From assembly GCA_946800325.1 (NCBI GenBank), contig OX326961.1, positions 11,592,215-11,656,214 of the forward strand: 64,000 bases of DNA. The letters run 5' to 3'. Position 1 is the stretch's first letter, and each line of letters starts with the position of its first letter. The stretch is from Luzula sylvatica (lineage: Eukaryota; Streptophyta; Magnoliopsida; Poales; Juncaceae). The notes beneath the pieces were generated by a model. The model saw nothing but the letters and a program-made list of their open reading frames with translations. It did no database searches and was not told the origin of the DNA. Both the position numbers and the translations under genes were made by a program. Positions 35,922 to 49,283 of this stretch are shown one piece after another.

Positions 35922-36138
35922 ATAGGTATGTAGTTAGTTAGTTATTTAGTTAATTAGTTAGTTAGTTAGTTGGCTAGTAGTTTGTTAGTTAGTTAGTTAT
36001 TTAGTTAGTTAGTTAGTTATTTAGTAAGTGAGTAAGTTAGTTAGTTAGTTAGCTAGTAGTTAGTTAGTCAGATAGTTAGTTAGTTCATTTGTTAGATAAT
36101 TAGTTAGTTAATTAGTTCGATTGTTAGTTAGTTAGTTA
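35756..36138 (+). repeat. 383-bp inverted satellite segment (TTAG) inside CTAA array
   Basis: The repeat switches to GTTAG at about 35756 (AACTAGTG) and back to CTAAC at about 36139 (GTTATTTAAC). Its content (GCTAGTGTTTAG, GGTGGTGGGTATGTAGGAAGG) matches 15405-15470 and 54270-54350. It is therefore a piece of the TTAG-oriented array placed in reverse relative to its neighbours. Confidence 0.85.
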
Positions 36139-37530
36139 TTTAACTAACTAACTAACTACTAGCTAACTAACTAACTAACTAATTAACTAACTAACTAGCC
36201 AAATAACTAACTAACTAACCAACAAACAAACAAACTAACTGACTACATACCCACTAACTAAGTAACTAACTAACTAACTTATTAACTAACTAATTATCTA
36301 ACTAACGTATTAACTAACTAATTATCTAACTAACTAACTAACGAATGACTAGCAAACTAGCTAGCTAGCGGACTAACTAACTAACTAACTACCTTCATGC
36401 ATACCCACTAACAAACTAACTAACGAACGAACGAACAAATTAACTAACTAATTATCAAACAAATTAACTAACTAACTATCTGACTAACTAACTACTAGCT
36501 AACTAACTAACTAACTTACTAACTTACTAAATTACTAACTAACTAATTAAATAACTAACTAACTAACAAACTACTAGCTAACTAACTAACTAACTAATTT
36601 ACTAAATAACTAACTAACTACCTACAAACATACCTATTAACTAACTAACTAACTATCGTCCTACATACCCAATAACTAACTAACTAACTAACTAACTCAC
36701 TGACTAATGGCGAACTAACTAACTAACTAACCAAATAACTAACTAGTTAACTAACTAACTAACTAACTAACGAACCAACTAATTAACTAATTATCTAAAT
36801 AAATAAAAACTTCCTTCTTACATACATATTAACTAACTAACAAACAAACTAACTAACTAACTAAGTAAACAAATTAACTTACAACCTAACTAACTAAATA
36901 ACTAACTAACTAACTAACTGACTACTAACTAGCTAACTAACAAACTAACTAACTAACTAACTAACTACTAGATCACTAACTAACTAGCTAACCAATTAAC
37001 TAACTAATTAACTAACTAACTAACTAACTAACTACTAGCGAACTAACTAACAAACTAATTAATTAACTAACTAACTAACTTATTGACTAATTAACTAACT
37101 AACTACCTTCCTACATACCCAAAAACTGTCTAAGTAACTAACTAGCTAACTAACTAACTAACTACTAGCTAACTAACTAACGGACTAACTAACTACTAAA
37201 TAACAAACAAACAAACTAACTAACGAACGAACCAACTAATTAAGTAACTATCTAACTAAATAAAAACTACCTACTTACATATTAACTAACTAACTAACAA
37301 ACAAACTAATTAACTAACAACCTAACTAACTAAATAACTAACTAACTAACTAACCGACTAACTAACTACCTTCCTACATACCCACTAACTAACTAACTAA
37401 CTAACTATCTATCTATCTATCTTCCTACATACCTATTAACTAACTAAATAACTAACTAACTAACTAATTAACTAACTAACTTACTAATTAACTACCTTCC
37501 TACAAACCCACTAACTAAGTAACTAACAAG

Positions 37531-37566
<36 letters not shown>

Positions 37567-37893
37567 CTTCCTACATACCTATTAACTAACTAATTAACAG
37601 ACTAAATAATTAACTAACTAACTACCCACCTTCCTACATACCCATTAACTAACTAACTAACTAACTACTAGCTAACTAACTAACTAACAAAATAACTGAA
37701 AAATCAACTAACTAACTAACTAACAAACTGACTTACTAACTAACTAACTAATTAACTAACTAACTGGGTAATTAGCTACCTTCCTACATACCCACCAACT
37801 AACTAACTGACTATCTAATTAACTAACTAACTAACCAAATAAATAAATAACTAACAAACTAACTAACTAACTAACTAATGAACTAAATACTAG

Positions 37894-37927
<34 letters not shown>

Positions 37928-37968
37928 GACTAACTAACTAGCTACCTTCCTACATACCCACTACCTAC

Positions 37969-38003
<35 letters not shown>

Positions 38004-38024
38004 CCTACCTTTCTGCAAGCATAT

Positions 38025-38058
<34 letters not shown>

Positions 38059-38154
38059 CTAGATAACTAACTAACTTATTAACAAACCAACTAACTACAT
38101 ACCCACTAACTGACTAACTATCCAACTAACTAATTAACTAACTAATTAACTACA

Positions 38155-38192
<38 letters not shown>

Positions 38193-38340
38193 CTAGCTAA
38201 GTAGCTAACTAACTAACTGACTACCTACCTTCCAGAATACCCACTAACTATATAAACTGACTAACTAATTAACTAACTAACTAACTAATTAACTAACTAC
38301 AAGCTAACTAACTAACTAACTTACTAACTAACTAAATAAC
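36139..38340 (-). repeat. (CTAA)n array, left arm of a foldback
   Basis: CTAA-oriented satellite, duplicated in direct orientation from 24170-25260 and in inverted orientation with 38341-39900. Landmarks: AAAACTTCCTTCTTACAT near 36808, CCCAAAAACTG near 37119, GAAAAATCAAC near 37698, TTCTGCAAGCATATT near 38011, TCCAGAATACCC near 38231. Confidence 0.92.
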
Positions 38341-38517
38341 TAGTTAGTAAGTTAGTTAGTTAGTTAGCTTGTAGTAAGTTAATTAGTTAGTTAGTTAGTT
38401 AATTAGTTAGTTAGTTTATATAGTTAGTGGCTATTCTGGAAGGTAGTTAGTTAGTTAGTTAGTTAGCTACTTAGCTAGTAGTTAGTTAGTTATTTAGTTA
38501 GTTAGGTATGTAGTTAA

Positions 38518-38566
<49 letters not shown>

Positions 38567-38694
38567 GGGTACGTAGTTAGTTGGTTAGTTAATAAGTTAG
38601 TTAGTTATCCAGTAGTTAGTTAGTTATTTAGTTAGTTAGTTAGTTAGTTAATATGCTTGTAGAAAGGTAGGTAGTTAGTTAGTTAGTTTCCTAG

Positions 38695-38733
<39 letters not shown>

Positions 38734-39120
38734 GTAGTGGGTATCTAGGAAGGTAGCTAGTTAGTTAGTCAGTTAGTTAGTTAGCTAGTATTTAGTTAAT
38801 TAGTTAGTTAGTTAGATAGTTAGTTAGTTATTTATTTATTTGGTTAGTTAGTTAGTTAGTTAGATAGTCAGTTAGTTAGTTAGTGGGTATGTAGGAAGGT
38901 AGCTAATTAGTCAGTTAGTTAGTTAATTAGTTATTTAGTTAGTAAGTCAGTTCGTTAGTTAGTTAGTTAGTTGATTTTTCAGTTATTTAGTTTGTTAGTT
39001 AGTTAGTTAGCTTGTAGTTAGTTAGTTAGTTAGTTAGTGGGTATGTAGGAAGGTAGGTAATTAGTTAGTTAATTATTTAGTCTGTTAGTTAGTTAGTTAA
39101 TAGGTATGTAGGAAGATAGC

Positions 39121-39163
<43 letters not shown>

Positions 39164-39277
39164 CTAGCTAGTTAGTTAGTTAGTGGGTTTGTAGGAAGGT
39201 AGTTAATTAGTTAGTTAGTTAGTTAATTAGTTAGTTAGTGGGTATGTAGGAAGGTAGATAGTTAGTTAGTTAGTTAA

Positions 39278-39316
<39 letters not shown>

Positions 39317-39600
39317 ATAGGTATGTAGGAAGATAGTTGTTAGTTAGTTAGTTAGTGAGTTAGATAGTTAATTAGTTAGATAGTTAGCTAGTGGGTTTGT
39401 AGGAAGGTAGTTAGGTAATTAGTTTGTTATGTAGGTAACTAATTAGTTAGTTTGTTAGTAGGTATGTATGAAGGTAGTTAGTTAGTTAATTAGTGAGCTA
39501 ATTAATTGGTTAATTAGTTAGTTAGTCAGTTAATTAATTAATTAGTTAGTCAATTAGTTAGTTAGTGAACTAGTAGATAGTTAGTTAGTTAGTTAATCAG
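37080..39600. repeat. large inverted repeat (foldback) centred near 38341
   Basis: The centre is AACTAGTT (38338-38345). Landmarks mirror on both sides at near-equal distance: TCCAGAATACCC 38231 / its complement near 38430; TTCTGCAAGC 38011 / ATATGCTTGTAGAA 38651; CCAAATAAATAAATAA near 37833 / its complement near 38829; GAAAAATCAAC 37698 / TTGATTTTTC 38971. The spacer is only about 12 nt. Beyond ~1.3 kb the right arm carries extra material, but weaker matching continues (36808 with 40930 and 41712). Confidence 0.85.
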
Positions 39601-39953
39601 TTAGTTAGTTAGTTAGCTAGTAGTTAGTTATTTTGTTGGTTAGTTAGTTAGTTAGTTAGTTAGTTAATTAGTTAGTTAGTTAGTTAGTTAGTTATCTTGT
39701 AGTTAGTTAGTTAGTTAGTTAGTTAATAGGTATGTTGGAAGGTAGTTAGTTAGCCGGTTAGTTCTCTAGTAGTAAGTTAGCTAGTTAGTTAGTTAATTAG
39801 TTAGTTAGTTAGTAAATTAATTAGTAAGTGGGTATGTAGGAAGGTAGCTAGTTAGTTAGTTTGTTAGTTAATTAGTTAGTTAGTTAGTTAGTTTGTTAAT
39901 ATGTATATAAGAAGGAAGTTAATTTGTTAAATAGTTAGTTAGTTAGTTATCTA

Positions 39954-39994
<41 letters not shown>

Positions 39995-40439
39995 CAATTA
40001 TTTAGTTATTTAGTTAGATAGTTAGTTCTTTAGTTAGTTAGCTAGTTGTTAGTTAGGTAGTTATTTAGTAAGTTAGTTGGTGGGTTTGCAGGAAGGTAGG
40101 TTGGTAGTTACTTAGTTAGTTAGCTACTTAGCTAGTATTTAGTTAGTTAGTTATGTAGTTAATTAGTAAGTTAGTTAGTTAGTTAGTTAGTGGGTATGTA
40201 GTTAGTTGGTTGGTTAGTAAGTTATTTACTTAGTTAGTTACTTAGTTAGTTAATATGTATGTAGAAAGGTAGTTAGTTAGTTAGTTTGCTAGTAGTTAGT
40301 TAGTTAGTTAGTTAGTTAATTAGTTAATTAGTTACTTAGTTAGTGAGTTAGTAAATTTGTTAGGTAGTGGGTATATGTAGGAAATTAGCTAGTTAGTTTG
40401 TCAGTTAGATAATTAGTTAGTTAGTTAGTTAGTTAGTTA

Positions 40440-40788
40440 GTTGGTTAGTTAGTTAGTTAATATGTATATAAGAAGGTTGTTAGTTAGTTAAGTTAAATAA
40501 AAAGGCAAATAGTAAGTTAGATAGTTAGGTAGTTAGTTAGTTAGTGGGTATATAGGATGGTAGTTAGTTAGTTAGTCGGTTAGTTAGTTAGCTAGAAGTT
40601 AGTTAGTTAGCTAGTTAGTTAGTTAGTTAGACAGTTTGTGGGTATGTAGGAAGGTAGTTAGTTAGTTGATTAGTTAATAAGTTAGTTAGTTAGTTAATTA
40701 ATTAGTTTGTTAGTTAGTTAGCTAGTAGTTAGTCAGTTAGTTAGTTAATTAGTTAGTTAATTGGTTAGCTAGTTGGCTAGTTATCTAG

Positions 40789-40827
<39 letters not shown>

Positions 40828-41021
40828 CTAGCTAGTTGTTAGTTAGTGAGTTAGATAGTTATTTAGTTAGTTAGGTTGTCAGTTAGTTTGGTTAGTTAGT
40901 TAGTTAGTTAGTTTGTTAGTTAGTTAATATGTATGTAAGAAGGAAGATTTTATTTATTTTGATAATTAGTTAATTAGTTGGTTCGTTAGTTAGTTTGTTA
41001 GTTAGTTAGTTTGTTATTTAG

Positions 41022-41054
<33 letters not shown>

Positions 41055-42000
41055 GACTAGTTAGTTATTTAGTTAGTTAGTTAGTCAGTTCGCCAGTAGT
41101 CAGTGAGTTAGTTAGTTAGTTAGTTAGTTTGTTAGTTATTGGGTATGTATGACGGTAGTTAGTTAGTTAGTTAATAGGCATGTTTGAAGGTAGTTAGTTT
41201 GTTATTTAGTTAATTAGTTAGTTAGTTAGTTAGTTAGTTAGTTGGTTAGTTAGTTAGTTAATATGTATATAAGAAGGTTGTTAGTTAGTTAAGTTAAATA
41301 AAAAGGCAAATAGTAAGTTAGATAGTTAGGTAGTTAGTTAGTTAGTGGGTATATAGGATGGTAGTTAGTTAGTTAGTCGGTTAGTTAGTTAGCTAGAAGT
41401 TAGTTAGTTAGCTAGTTAGTTAGTTAGTTAGACAGTTTGTGGGTATGTAGGAAGGTAGTTAGTTAGTTGATTAGTTAATAAGTTAGTTAGTTAGTTAATT
41501 AATTAGTTTGTTAGTTAGTTAGCTAGTAGTTAGTCAGTTAGTTAGTTAATTAGTTAGTTAATTGGTTAGCTAGATGGTTAGTGATCTAGTAGTTAGTTAG
41601 TTAGTTAGCTAGCTAGTTGTTAGTTAGTGAGTTAGATAGTTATTTAGTTAGTTAGGTTGTCAGTTAGTTTGGTTAGTTAGTTAGTTAGTTAGTTTGTTAG
41701 TTAGTTAATATGTATGTAAGAAGGAAGATTTTATTTATTTAGATAATTAGTTAATTAGTTGGTTCGTTAGTTAGTTTGTTAGTTTGTTAGTTTGTTATTT
41801 AGTAGTTACTTAGTTAGTTAGTTAGTTAGTTAGTTGACTAGTTAGTTATTTAGTTAGTTAGTTAGTCAGTTCGCCAGTAGTCAGTGAGTTAGTTAGTTAG
41901 TTAGTTAGTTTGTTAGTTATTGGGTATGTATGACGGTAGTTAGTTAGTTAGTTAATAGGCATGTTTGAAGGTAGTTAGTTAGTTATTTAGTTAATTAGTT
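40440..42000 (+). repeat. ~790-bp tandem duplication within satellite
   Basis: Copies are about 40440-41220 and 41241-42000. The offset is 801 bp at TATGTATATAAGAAGGTTG and GGGTATATAGGATGG, then 781 bp at AGGAAGATTTTATTTATTT after a 20-bp (five-unit) deletion in the second copy. Confidence 0.85.
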
Positions 42001-42604
42001 AGTTAGTTAGTTAGCTAGTAGTTTGTTAGTTAGTAAGTTATTTAGTTAGTTAGTCAGTTATTTAGTAAGTTAGTAAGTTAGTTAGTTAGTTAGTTAGCTA
42101 GTAGTTAGTTAGTCAGATAGTCAGTTAGTTTATATGTTAGATAATTAGATAGATAATTAGTTCATTAGTTAGTTAGTTAGTTAGTTAGTGGGTATGCATG
42201 AAGGTAGTTAGTTCGTTAGTTCGTTCGTTCGTTAGTTAGTTAGTTAGTTAGCTAGCCAGCTAGTTAGCTAGTCATTAGTTAGTTAGTTAGTTAGTTAGTG
42301 GGTATGTAGTTAGTTAGTTTGTTAGTTTGTTGGTCAGTTAGTTTGTAATTTGGCAAGTTAATTAGTCAGTTTGGTAATCAGTTAGTCAGTTAGCTAGTAG
42401 TTAGTTAGTTCACTAGTTAGTTAGATAGTTAATTAGTTATTAGCTAGTAGTTAGTTAGTTAGTTAAATAGTTAGTTAATTAGTTTGTTAATTAGTTTGTT
42501 AGTTAGTTAGTTAGATAGTGGGTATGTAGGAAGGTAGTTAGTTAGTTAGTTGGCTAGTTAGTTAGTTAGTTAGTTTGTTAGTTAGTGGGTATGTACGAAG
42601 GTAC

Positions 42605-42640
<36 letters not shown>

Positions 42641-42966
42641 ATAGTTAGTTAGTTGATTTTTCCGTTATTTAGTTAGTTAGTTAGTTAGTTAGCTAGTAGT
42701 TACTTCGTAAGTTAGTTAGTTAGTGGGTATGTAAGAAGGTAGTTAGTTAGTTAGTTAATTAGTTAGTCAGTTAGTTAGTTAGTTAGTTAATAGGTATGTA
42801 GGAAGATAGTTAGTTAGTTAGTTAGTTGGTTAGTTAGTTAGTTAGTGGGTTTGTAGGAAGGTAGTTATCTAATTAGTTAGCTAATTATTTAGTTAGTTAG
42901 TTAGTTAGTTAATAGGTATGTATGACGGTAGTTAGTTAATTAGTTGGTTAATTAATTAGTTAGCTA

Positions 42967-42999
<33 letters not shown>

Positions 43000-43069
43000 G
43001 AGCTTGTAGTTAGTTAGTTAGTTAGTTAGTTAGTTATCTAGTAGTTAGTTAGTCAGTTAGTTAGTTACT

Positions 43070-43675
43070 TAGTGAATAGGTATGTTGGAAGGTAGTTAGT
43101 TAGTCGGTTAGTTAGCTAGTAGTAAGGTAGCTAGTTAGTTAGATAATTAGTTAGTTAGTTAGTAAATTAATTAGTTAGTGGGTATGTAGGAAGGTAGCTA
43201 GTTAGTTAGTTAATTAGTTAGTTAGTTAGTTTGTTTGTTTGTTAGTTTGTTAATATGTATATAAGAAGGCTGTTGGTTAGTTAAATTGTTAGTTAGTTAG
43301 TTATCTTTTTGTTAGTGAGTTAGTTAGTTAGATAGACAATTAGTCAGTTATTTAGTTAGTTAATTAGTTAGTTAGTTAGCTAGTAGTTTGTTAGTTAGTT
43401 ATTTAGTTAGTTAGTTAGTGGGTATGTAGGAAGGTAGGTATGTAAGTAGTTAATTTGTTAGTTAGTTAGTTAGTTAGTTAATAGGTATGTAGCAAATATT
43501 TAGTTAGTTAGATTGTTTGTTACTTAATTGGTTAGTTGGTTAGTTAGTGGGTTTGTAGGAAGGTAGTTAGTTAATTATTAAGTTAGGTAGTTAGTTAATT
43601 AGTTAGTTAATAGGTATGTATGAAGGTAGTTAGTTAGTAAGTCAGTTAATTAGTTAGATAGTTAGTAACCTAGTG

Positions 43676-43719
<44 letters not shown>

Positions 43720-44168
43720 ATTAGTTCGTTAATTAGTTAGTTAGTTAGTTAGTTAGCTAGTTAGTTAGTTACTTAGTTAGTTAGAGAGCTAGTAGTTAGT
43801 TAGTTAGTTAGTAAGTCAGTTTGTTAATCAGTTAGTTAGCTAGTAGTTAGTTAGTTAATTAGTTAGTTATTTAGTTAGGTAGTTAGTTAAACAATTGGCT
43901 AATTAGTTTGTTTGTTTGTTAGTTAGTTAGTTAGTTAGTTAGTTAGTGGGTATGTAGTTAGTTAGTTAGTTAGTTATTTGGCTAGTTAGTTAGTTAGTTA
44001 GTCAGTTAATTAGTTAGTTAGTTAGTAAGTTAGTTAATTAGTTATTTAGTTTGTTTGTTTGTTAAGTAGTAGTTAGTTAGCCAGATAGTTAGTTAATTAG
44101 TTAGATAAATAGTTAGTCAATTAGTTCGTTAGTTAGTTAGTTTGTTAGTGGGTATGCATGAAGGAATG

Positions 44169-44199
<31 letters not shown>

Positions 44200-44718
44200 C
44201 TAGCTTGCTAGTTCTATAGTAGCTAGTTAGTTAGTTAGTTAGTTAATTAATTAGTTAGTTCATTTGTTAGTTAGCTAGTTAGTTAGTGGGTATGTAGTTT
44301 GTTAGTTTGTTATTAGGCTAGTCAGTTAGTTAGTTAGTTAATCAGTTAGTTAGCTGGTTAGTTAGTTAGTTAATTAGTTAGTTAGTTAGTTAATTAGTCA
44401 GTTACCTAGTAGTTAGTCAGTTAGTTAAATAGTTAGTCCATTAGTTTGTTAATTAGTTTGCTAGTTAGTTAGATAGTGGGTATGTAGGAAGGTAGGTAGT
44501 TAGTTAGTTGGCTAGTTAAATAGTTAGCTAATTAGTTAGTTAGTTACTTAGTTAGTTAGTTAGTGGGTATGTAGTTAGTTAGTTAGTAAGTTAGTGAGTA
44601 AGTTATTTAGTTAGTTAATTATTTGGCTAGTTAGTTAGTTAGTTAGTTAGTTATTTTGCTAGTTAGTTAGTTATTTAGTTAGTTAGTTAGTTAGTGAGTT
44701 AGTTAGGTTGTTAGTTAA

Positions 44719-44761
<43 letters not shown>

Positions 44762-44809
44762 ATATTTATGTAAGAAGGTAGTCAGTTAGATAGTTAGATA
44801 GTTAGTCAA

Positions 44810-44844
<35 letters not shown>

Positions 44845-45483
44845 TCTAGTAGTTAGGTAGTTAGTTAGTTAGTTAGTTAGTGAATAGGTATGTTGGAAGG
44901 TAGTAAGTTAGTCGGTTAGTTAGCTAGTAGTAAGGTAGCTAGTTAGTTAGATAATTAGTTAGTTAGTTAGTAAATTAATTAGTTAGTGGGTATGTAGGAA
45001 GGTAGCTAGTTAGTTAGTTAATTAGTTAGTTAGTTAGTTAGTTTGTTTGTTAGTTTGTTAATATGTATATAAGAAGGCTGTTGGTTAGTTAAATTGTTAG
45101 TTAGTTAGTTATCTTTTTGTTAGTGAGTTAGTTAGTTAGTTAGACAATTAGTCAGTTATTTAGTTAGTTAATTAGTTAGTTAGTTAGCTAGTAGTTTGTT
45201 AGTTAGTTATTTAGTTAGTTAGTTAGTGGGTATGTAGGAAGGTAGGTAGGTAAGTAGTTAATTTGTTAGTTAGTTAGTTAGTTAGTTAATAGGTATATAG
45301 CAAATATTTAGTTAGTTAGATTGTTTGTTACTTAATTGGTTAGTTGGTTAGTTAGTGGGTTTGTAGGAAGGTAGTTAGTTAATTATTAAGTTAGGTAGTT
45401 AGTTAATTAGTTAGTTAATAGGTATGTATGAAGGTAGTTAGTTAGTAAGTCAGTTAATTAGTTAGATAGTTAGTAAGCTAGTG

Positions 45484-45523
<40 letters not shown>

Positions 45524-46660
45524 ATTAGTTCGTTAATTAGTTAGTTAGTTAGTTAGTTAGCTAGTTAGTTAGTTACTTAGTTAGTTAGAGAGCTAGTAGT
45601 TAGTTAGTTAGTTAGTAAGTCAGTTTGTTAATCAGTTAGTTAGCTAGTAGTTAGTTAGTTAATTAGTTAGTTATTTAGTTAGGTAGTTAGTTAAACAGTT
45701 GGCTAATTAGTTTGTTTGTTTGTTAGTTAGTTAGTTAGTTAGTGGGTATGTAGTTAGTTAGTTAGTTAGTTATTCGGCTAGTTAGTTAGTTAGTTAGTCA
45801 GTTAATTAGTTAGTTAGTTAGTAAGTTAGTTAATTAGTTAGTTAGTTTGTTTGTTTGTTAAGTAGTAGTTAGTTAGCCAGATAGTTAGTTAATTAGTTAG
45901 ATAATTAGTTAGTCAATTAGTTCGTTCTTTAGTTAGTTTGTTAGTGGGTATGCATGAAGGAATGTAGTTAGTTAGTTAGTTAGTTAGTTAGCTAGCTTGC
46001 TAGTTATATAGTAGCTAGTTAGTTAGTTAGTTAGTTAGTTAATTAGTTAGTTCATTTGTTAGTTAGCTAGTTAGTTAGTGGGTATGTAGTTAGTTAGTTT
46101 GTTAGTTTGTTAGTTAGTTATTAGGCTAGTTAGTTAGTTAGTTAGTTAATCAGTTAGTTAGCTAGTCAGTTAGTTAGTTAATTAGTTAGTTAGTTAGTTA
46201 ATTAGTTAGTTACCTAGTAGTTAGTTAGTTAGTTAAATAGTTAGTCCATTAGTTTGTTAATTAGTTTGCTAGTTAGTTAGATAGTGGGTATGTAGGAAGG
46301 TAGGTAGTTAGTTAGTTGGCTAGTTAAATAGTTAGCTAATTAGTTAGTTAGTTACTTAGTTAGTTAGTTAGTGGGTATGTAGTTAGTTAGTTAGTAAGTT
46401 AGTGAGTAAGTTATTTAGTTAGTTAATTATTTGGCTAGTTAGTTAGTTAGTTAGTTAGTTATTTTGCTAGTTAGTTAGTTAGTTAGTTAGTTAATTAGTT
46501 AGTTAGTTAGTTAGTTTGATAGCTAGTAGTTAGTTAGTCAGTTAGTTAGTTAGTCAGATAGTTAGTTAGTTAGTTAATTAGTTAGATAATTAGTTAGTTA
46601 ATTAGTTCGTTAGTTAGTTAGTTAGTGGGTATGCATGAAGGTAGTTAGTTAGTTAGTTAG
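43070..46660 (+). repeat. ~1.8-kb tandem duplication within satellite
   Basis: Copies begin near 43075 and 44883 (AATAGGTATGTTGGAAGG). Offsets fall from 1808 to 1795 bp across the unit (GGGTATGCATGAAGGAATG at 44151 and 45946). This equals a large part of one higher-order repeat. Confidence 0.85.
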
Positions 46661-47726
46661 TTGGTTAGCTAGCTAGCTAGGTAGTTAGCCATTAGTTAGT
46701 TTGTTAATTAGTTAATTAGTCAGTTAATTAGTTAGTTAGTTAATTAGTTCATGGGTATGTAGTTAGTTAGTTAGTTAGTTTGTTAGTTAGTTAGTTAGTT
46801 AGTTATTTGGCCAGTTAGTTAGTTAGTTAGTTATTTGGCCAGTTAGTTAGTTAGTTAGTTAATCAGTTATTTAGTTAGTTAGTTAGCTAGTAGTTAGTTA
46901 GTTAGTTAGTTAAATAGTTAGTTAATTAGTTAGTTAATTAGTTTGTTAGTTAGCTAGTTAGATAGTGGGTATGTAGGAAGGTAGTTAGTTAGTTAGTTGG
47001 CTAGTTAGTTAGTTAGTTAGCTAGTTAGTTAGTGGGTATGTACGAAGGTACTTAGTTAGTTAGTTAGTTAATTAGTTAGTTAGTTAGTTAGTCAGTTAGG
47101 TTGTTAGTTAATTAGTTAGTTAGTTAGTTAATATTTATATAAGAAGGTAGTTAGTTAGATAGTTAGATAGTTAGTGAATTAGTTAGTTAGTTAGTAAATA
47201 GGTATGTTGGAAGGTAGTTAGTTAGTCGGTTAGTTAGCTAGTAGTATGTGAGCTAGTTAGTTTGTTAATTAGTTAGTTAGTTAGTTAGTAAATTAATTAG
47301 TTAGTGGGTATGTAGGAAGGTAGGTAGCTAGCTAGTTAGTTAGTTAATTAGTTAGTTAGTTACTTAGTTAGTTAGTTAGTTAATATGTATATAAGAAGGA
47401 AGTTAGTTAGTTAAATAGTTAGTTAGTAAGTTAGTAATCTATTAATTAGTTAGTTAGTTTGTTAGTTAGATAGTTAGTTAGTTAGTTAGTTAGTTAGAGG
47501 GTATGTAGGAAGGCAGCTTGTTAGTCAGTTAGTTAGTTTATAAGTTAGTTAGTTAGTAAGTTAGTTAGTTAATTTTCAGTTATTTAGTTAGTTAGTTAGT
47601 TAGCTAGTAGTTAGTTAGTTAGTTAGTCAGTTAGATTGTTTGTGGGTATGTAGGAAGGTAATTAGTTAGTTAGTTAGTTAATTAGTTAGTTAGTCAGTTA
47701 GTATGTTAGTCAACAGGTATGTAGGA

Positions 47727-47765
<39 letters not shown>

Positions 47766-48297
47766 GGGTTTGTAGGTAGGTAGTTAGGTAGTTAGTTAGT
47801 TAGTTAATTAATAGGTATGTATGACGGTAGTTAGTAAGTTAGTTAGTTAGTTAATTGGTTTGTTAATTAGTTACTTAGTTAGTTAGTTAGTTACTTAGTT
47901 AGTTAGGTACTTAGTTAGTTAGTGAGCTAGTAGTTAATTACTTAACAAGTTAGTTAGTTAATCAATTAGTTACTTAGTTAGCTAGTAGTTAGTTAGTTAG
48001 TTATTTAGTTAGTTAGTTAGTTAGTTCGTTAGTAATCTAGTAGTTAGTTAGTAATTCTGTTAGTTAGTTAGTTAGTTAGTTAGTTAATTAGTTAGTTAGT
48101 GAGTTAGTTAATTAATTAACAAGTTAGTTAGTGAGTTAGTTACTTAGTTAGTTAGTGAGCTAGTAGTTAATTAGTTAACAACTTAGTTAGTTAATCGGTT
48201 AGTTACTTTGTTAGCTAGTAGTTAGTTAGTTAGTTATTTAGTTAGTTAGTTAGTTAGTTCGTTAGTAATCTAGTAGTTAGTTAGTAAGTCAGTTAGC

Positions 48298-48336
<39 letters not shown>

Positions 48337-49066
48337 CTATTAGTCAGTTAGTTGGTTAGTTATTTAGTTAGTTAGGTCGTTAGTTAATTCTTTAGTAAGT
48401 TAGTTAGTTAATATGTATGTAAAAATGTAGTTAATTATTTAGTTAGATAGTCAGTTAGTCTGTTAGTTAGTCAGTTAGTTAGTTATCTATTAGTTAGTCA
48501 ACTAGTTAGTTAGTTAGTCAACTAGTTAGTTAGTTAGTTAGTTAGTTAGCTAGTAGTTAGCTAGTAGTTAGTTATTGAGTTAGCTAGTTAGTTAGTTATT
48601 TTGTGGGTATGTAGGAAGGTGGTTAGTTAGTTAGTTAGTTAATAAGTTAGTTATTTAGTTAGTTAGTTGGTTAGTTAGTTAGTCAGTTTGTTACTTAGTT
48701 AGTTAGTTGGTTAGCTAGTAGTCCGTTAGTTAGTTAGTTAGTTAGTTATTTAGCGAGTTAGTTCGTTAGGTAGTTATTTAGTTAGTTAGTTTATATGTAT
48801 GTAGAAGGAAGTTAGTTAGTTAAATATTTAGTTAAATAGTTAGTTAGTTAGTTAACTAGTTAGTTAGCTAGTTAGTTATCTATTAGGTAGTTAGTTAATT
48901 AGTTAGTTATTCAATTAATTAGTGACTTAGTTAGCTAGTAGTTAGTTAGATAGTTAGTTAGTTAGTTAGTTAGTTAGTGGGTATGTAGGAAGGTAGTTAG
49001 TTAGTTAGTCAGTTAGTTAATTAGTTAGTTAGTTAGTTAGTTAGTTAATAGGTATGTAGGAAAATT

Positions 49067-49098
<32 letters not shown>

Positions 49099-49251
49099 TT
49101 TAATTAGTTAGTTGTTTAGTTAGTGGGTTTGTAAGAAGGAAGTTAGTTAATGAGTAAGTTAGGTAGTTAGTTAATTAGTTAGTAAATAGGTATGTATGAA
49201 GGTAGTTAGTTAGTAAGTTAGTTAATTTGTTAGTTAGTTAGTTAGCTAGTG

Positions 49252-49283
<32 letters not shown>

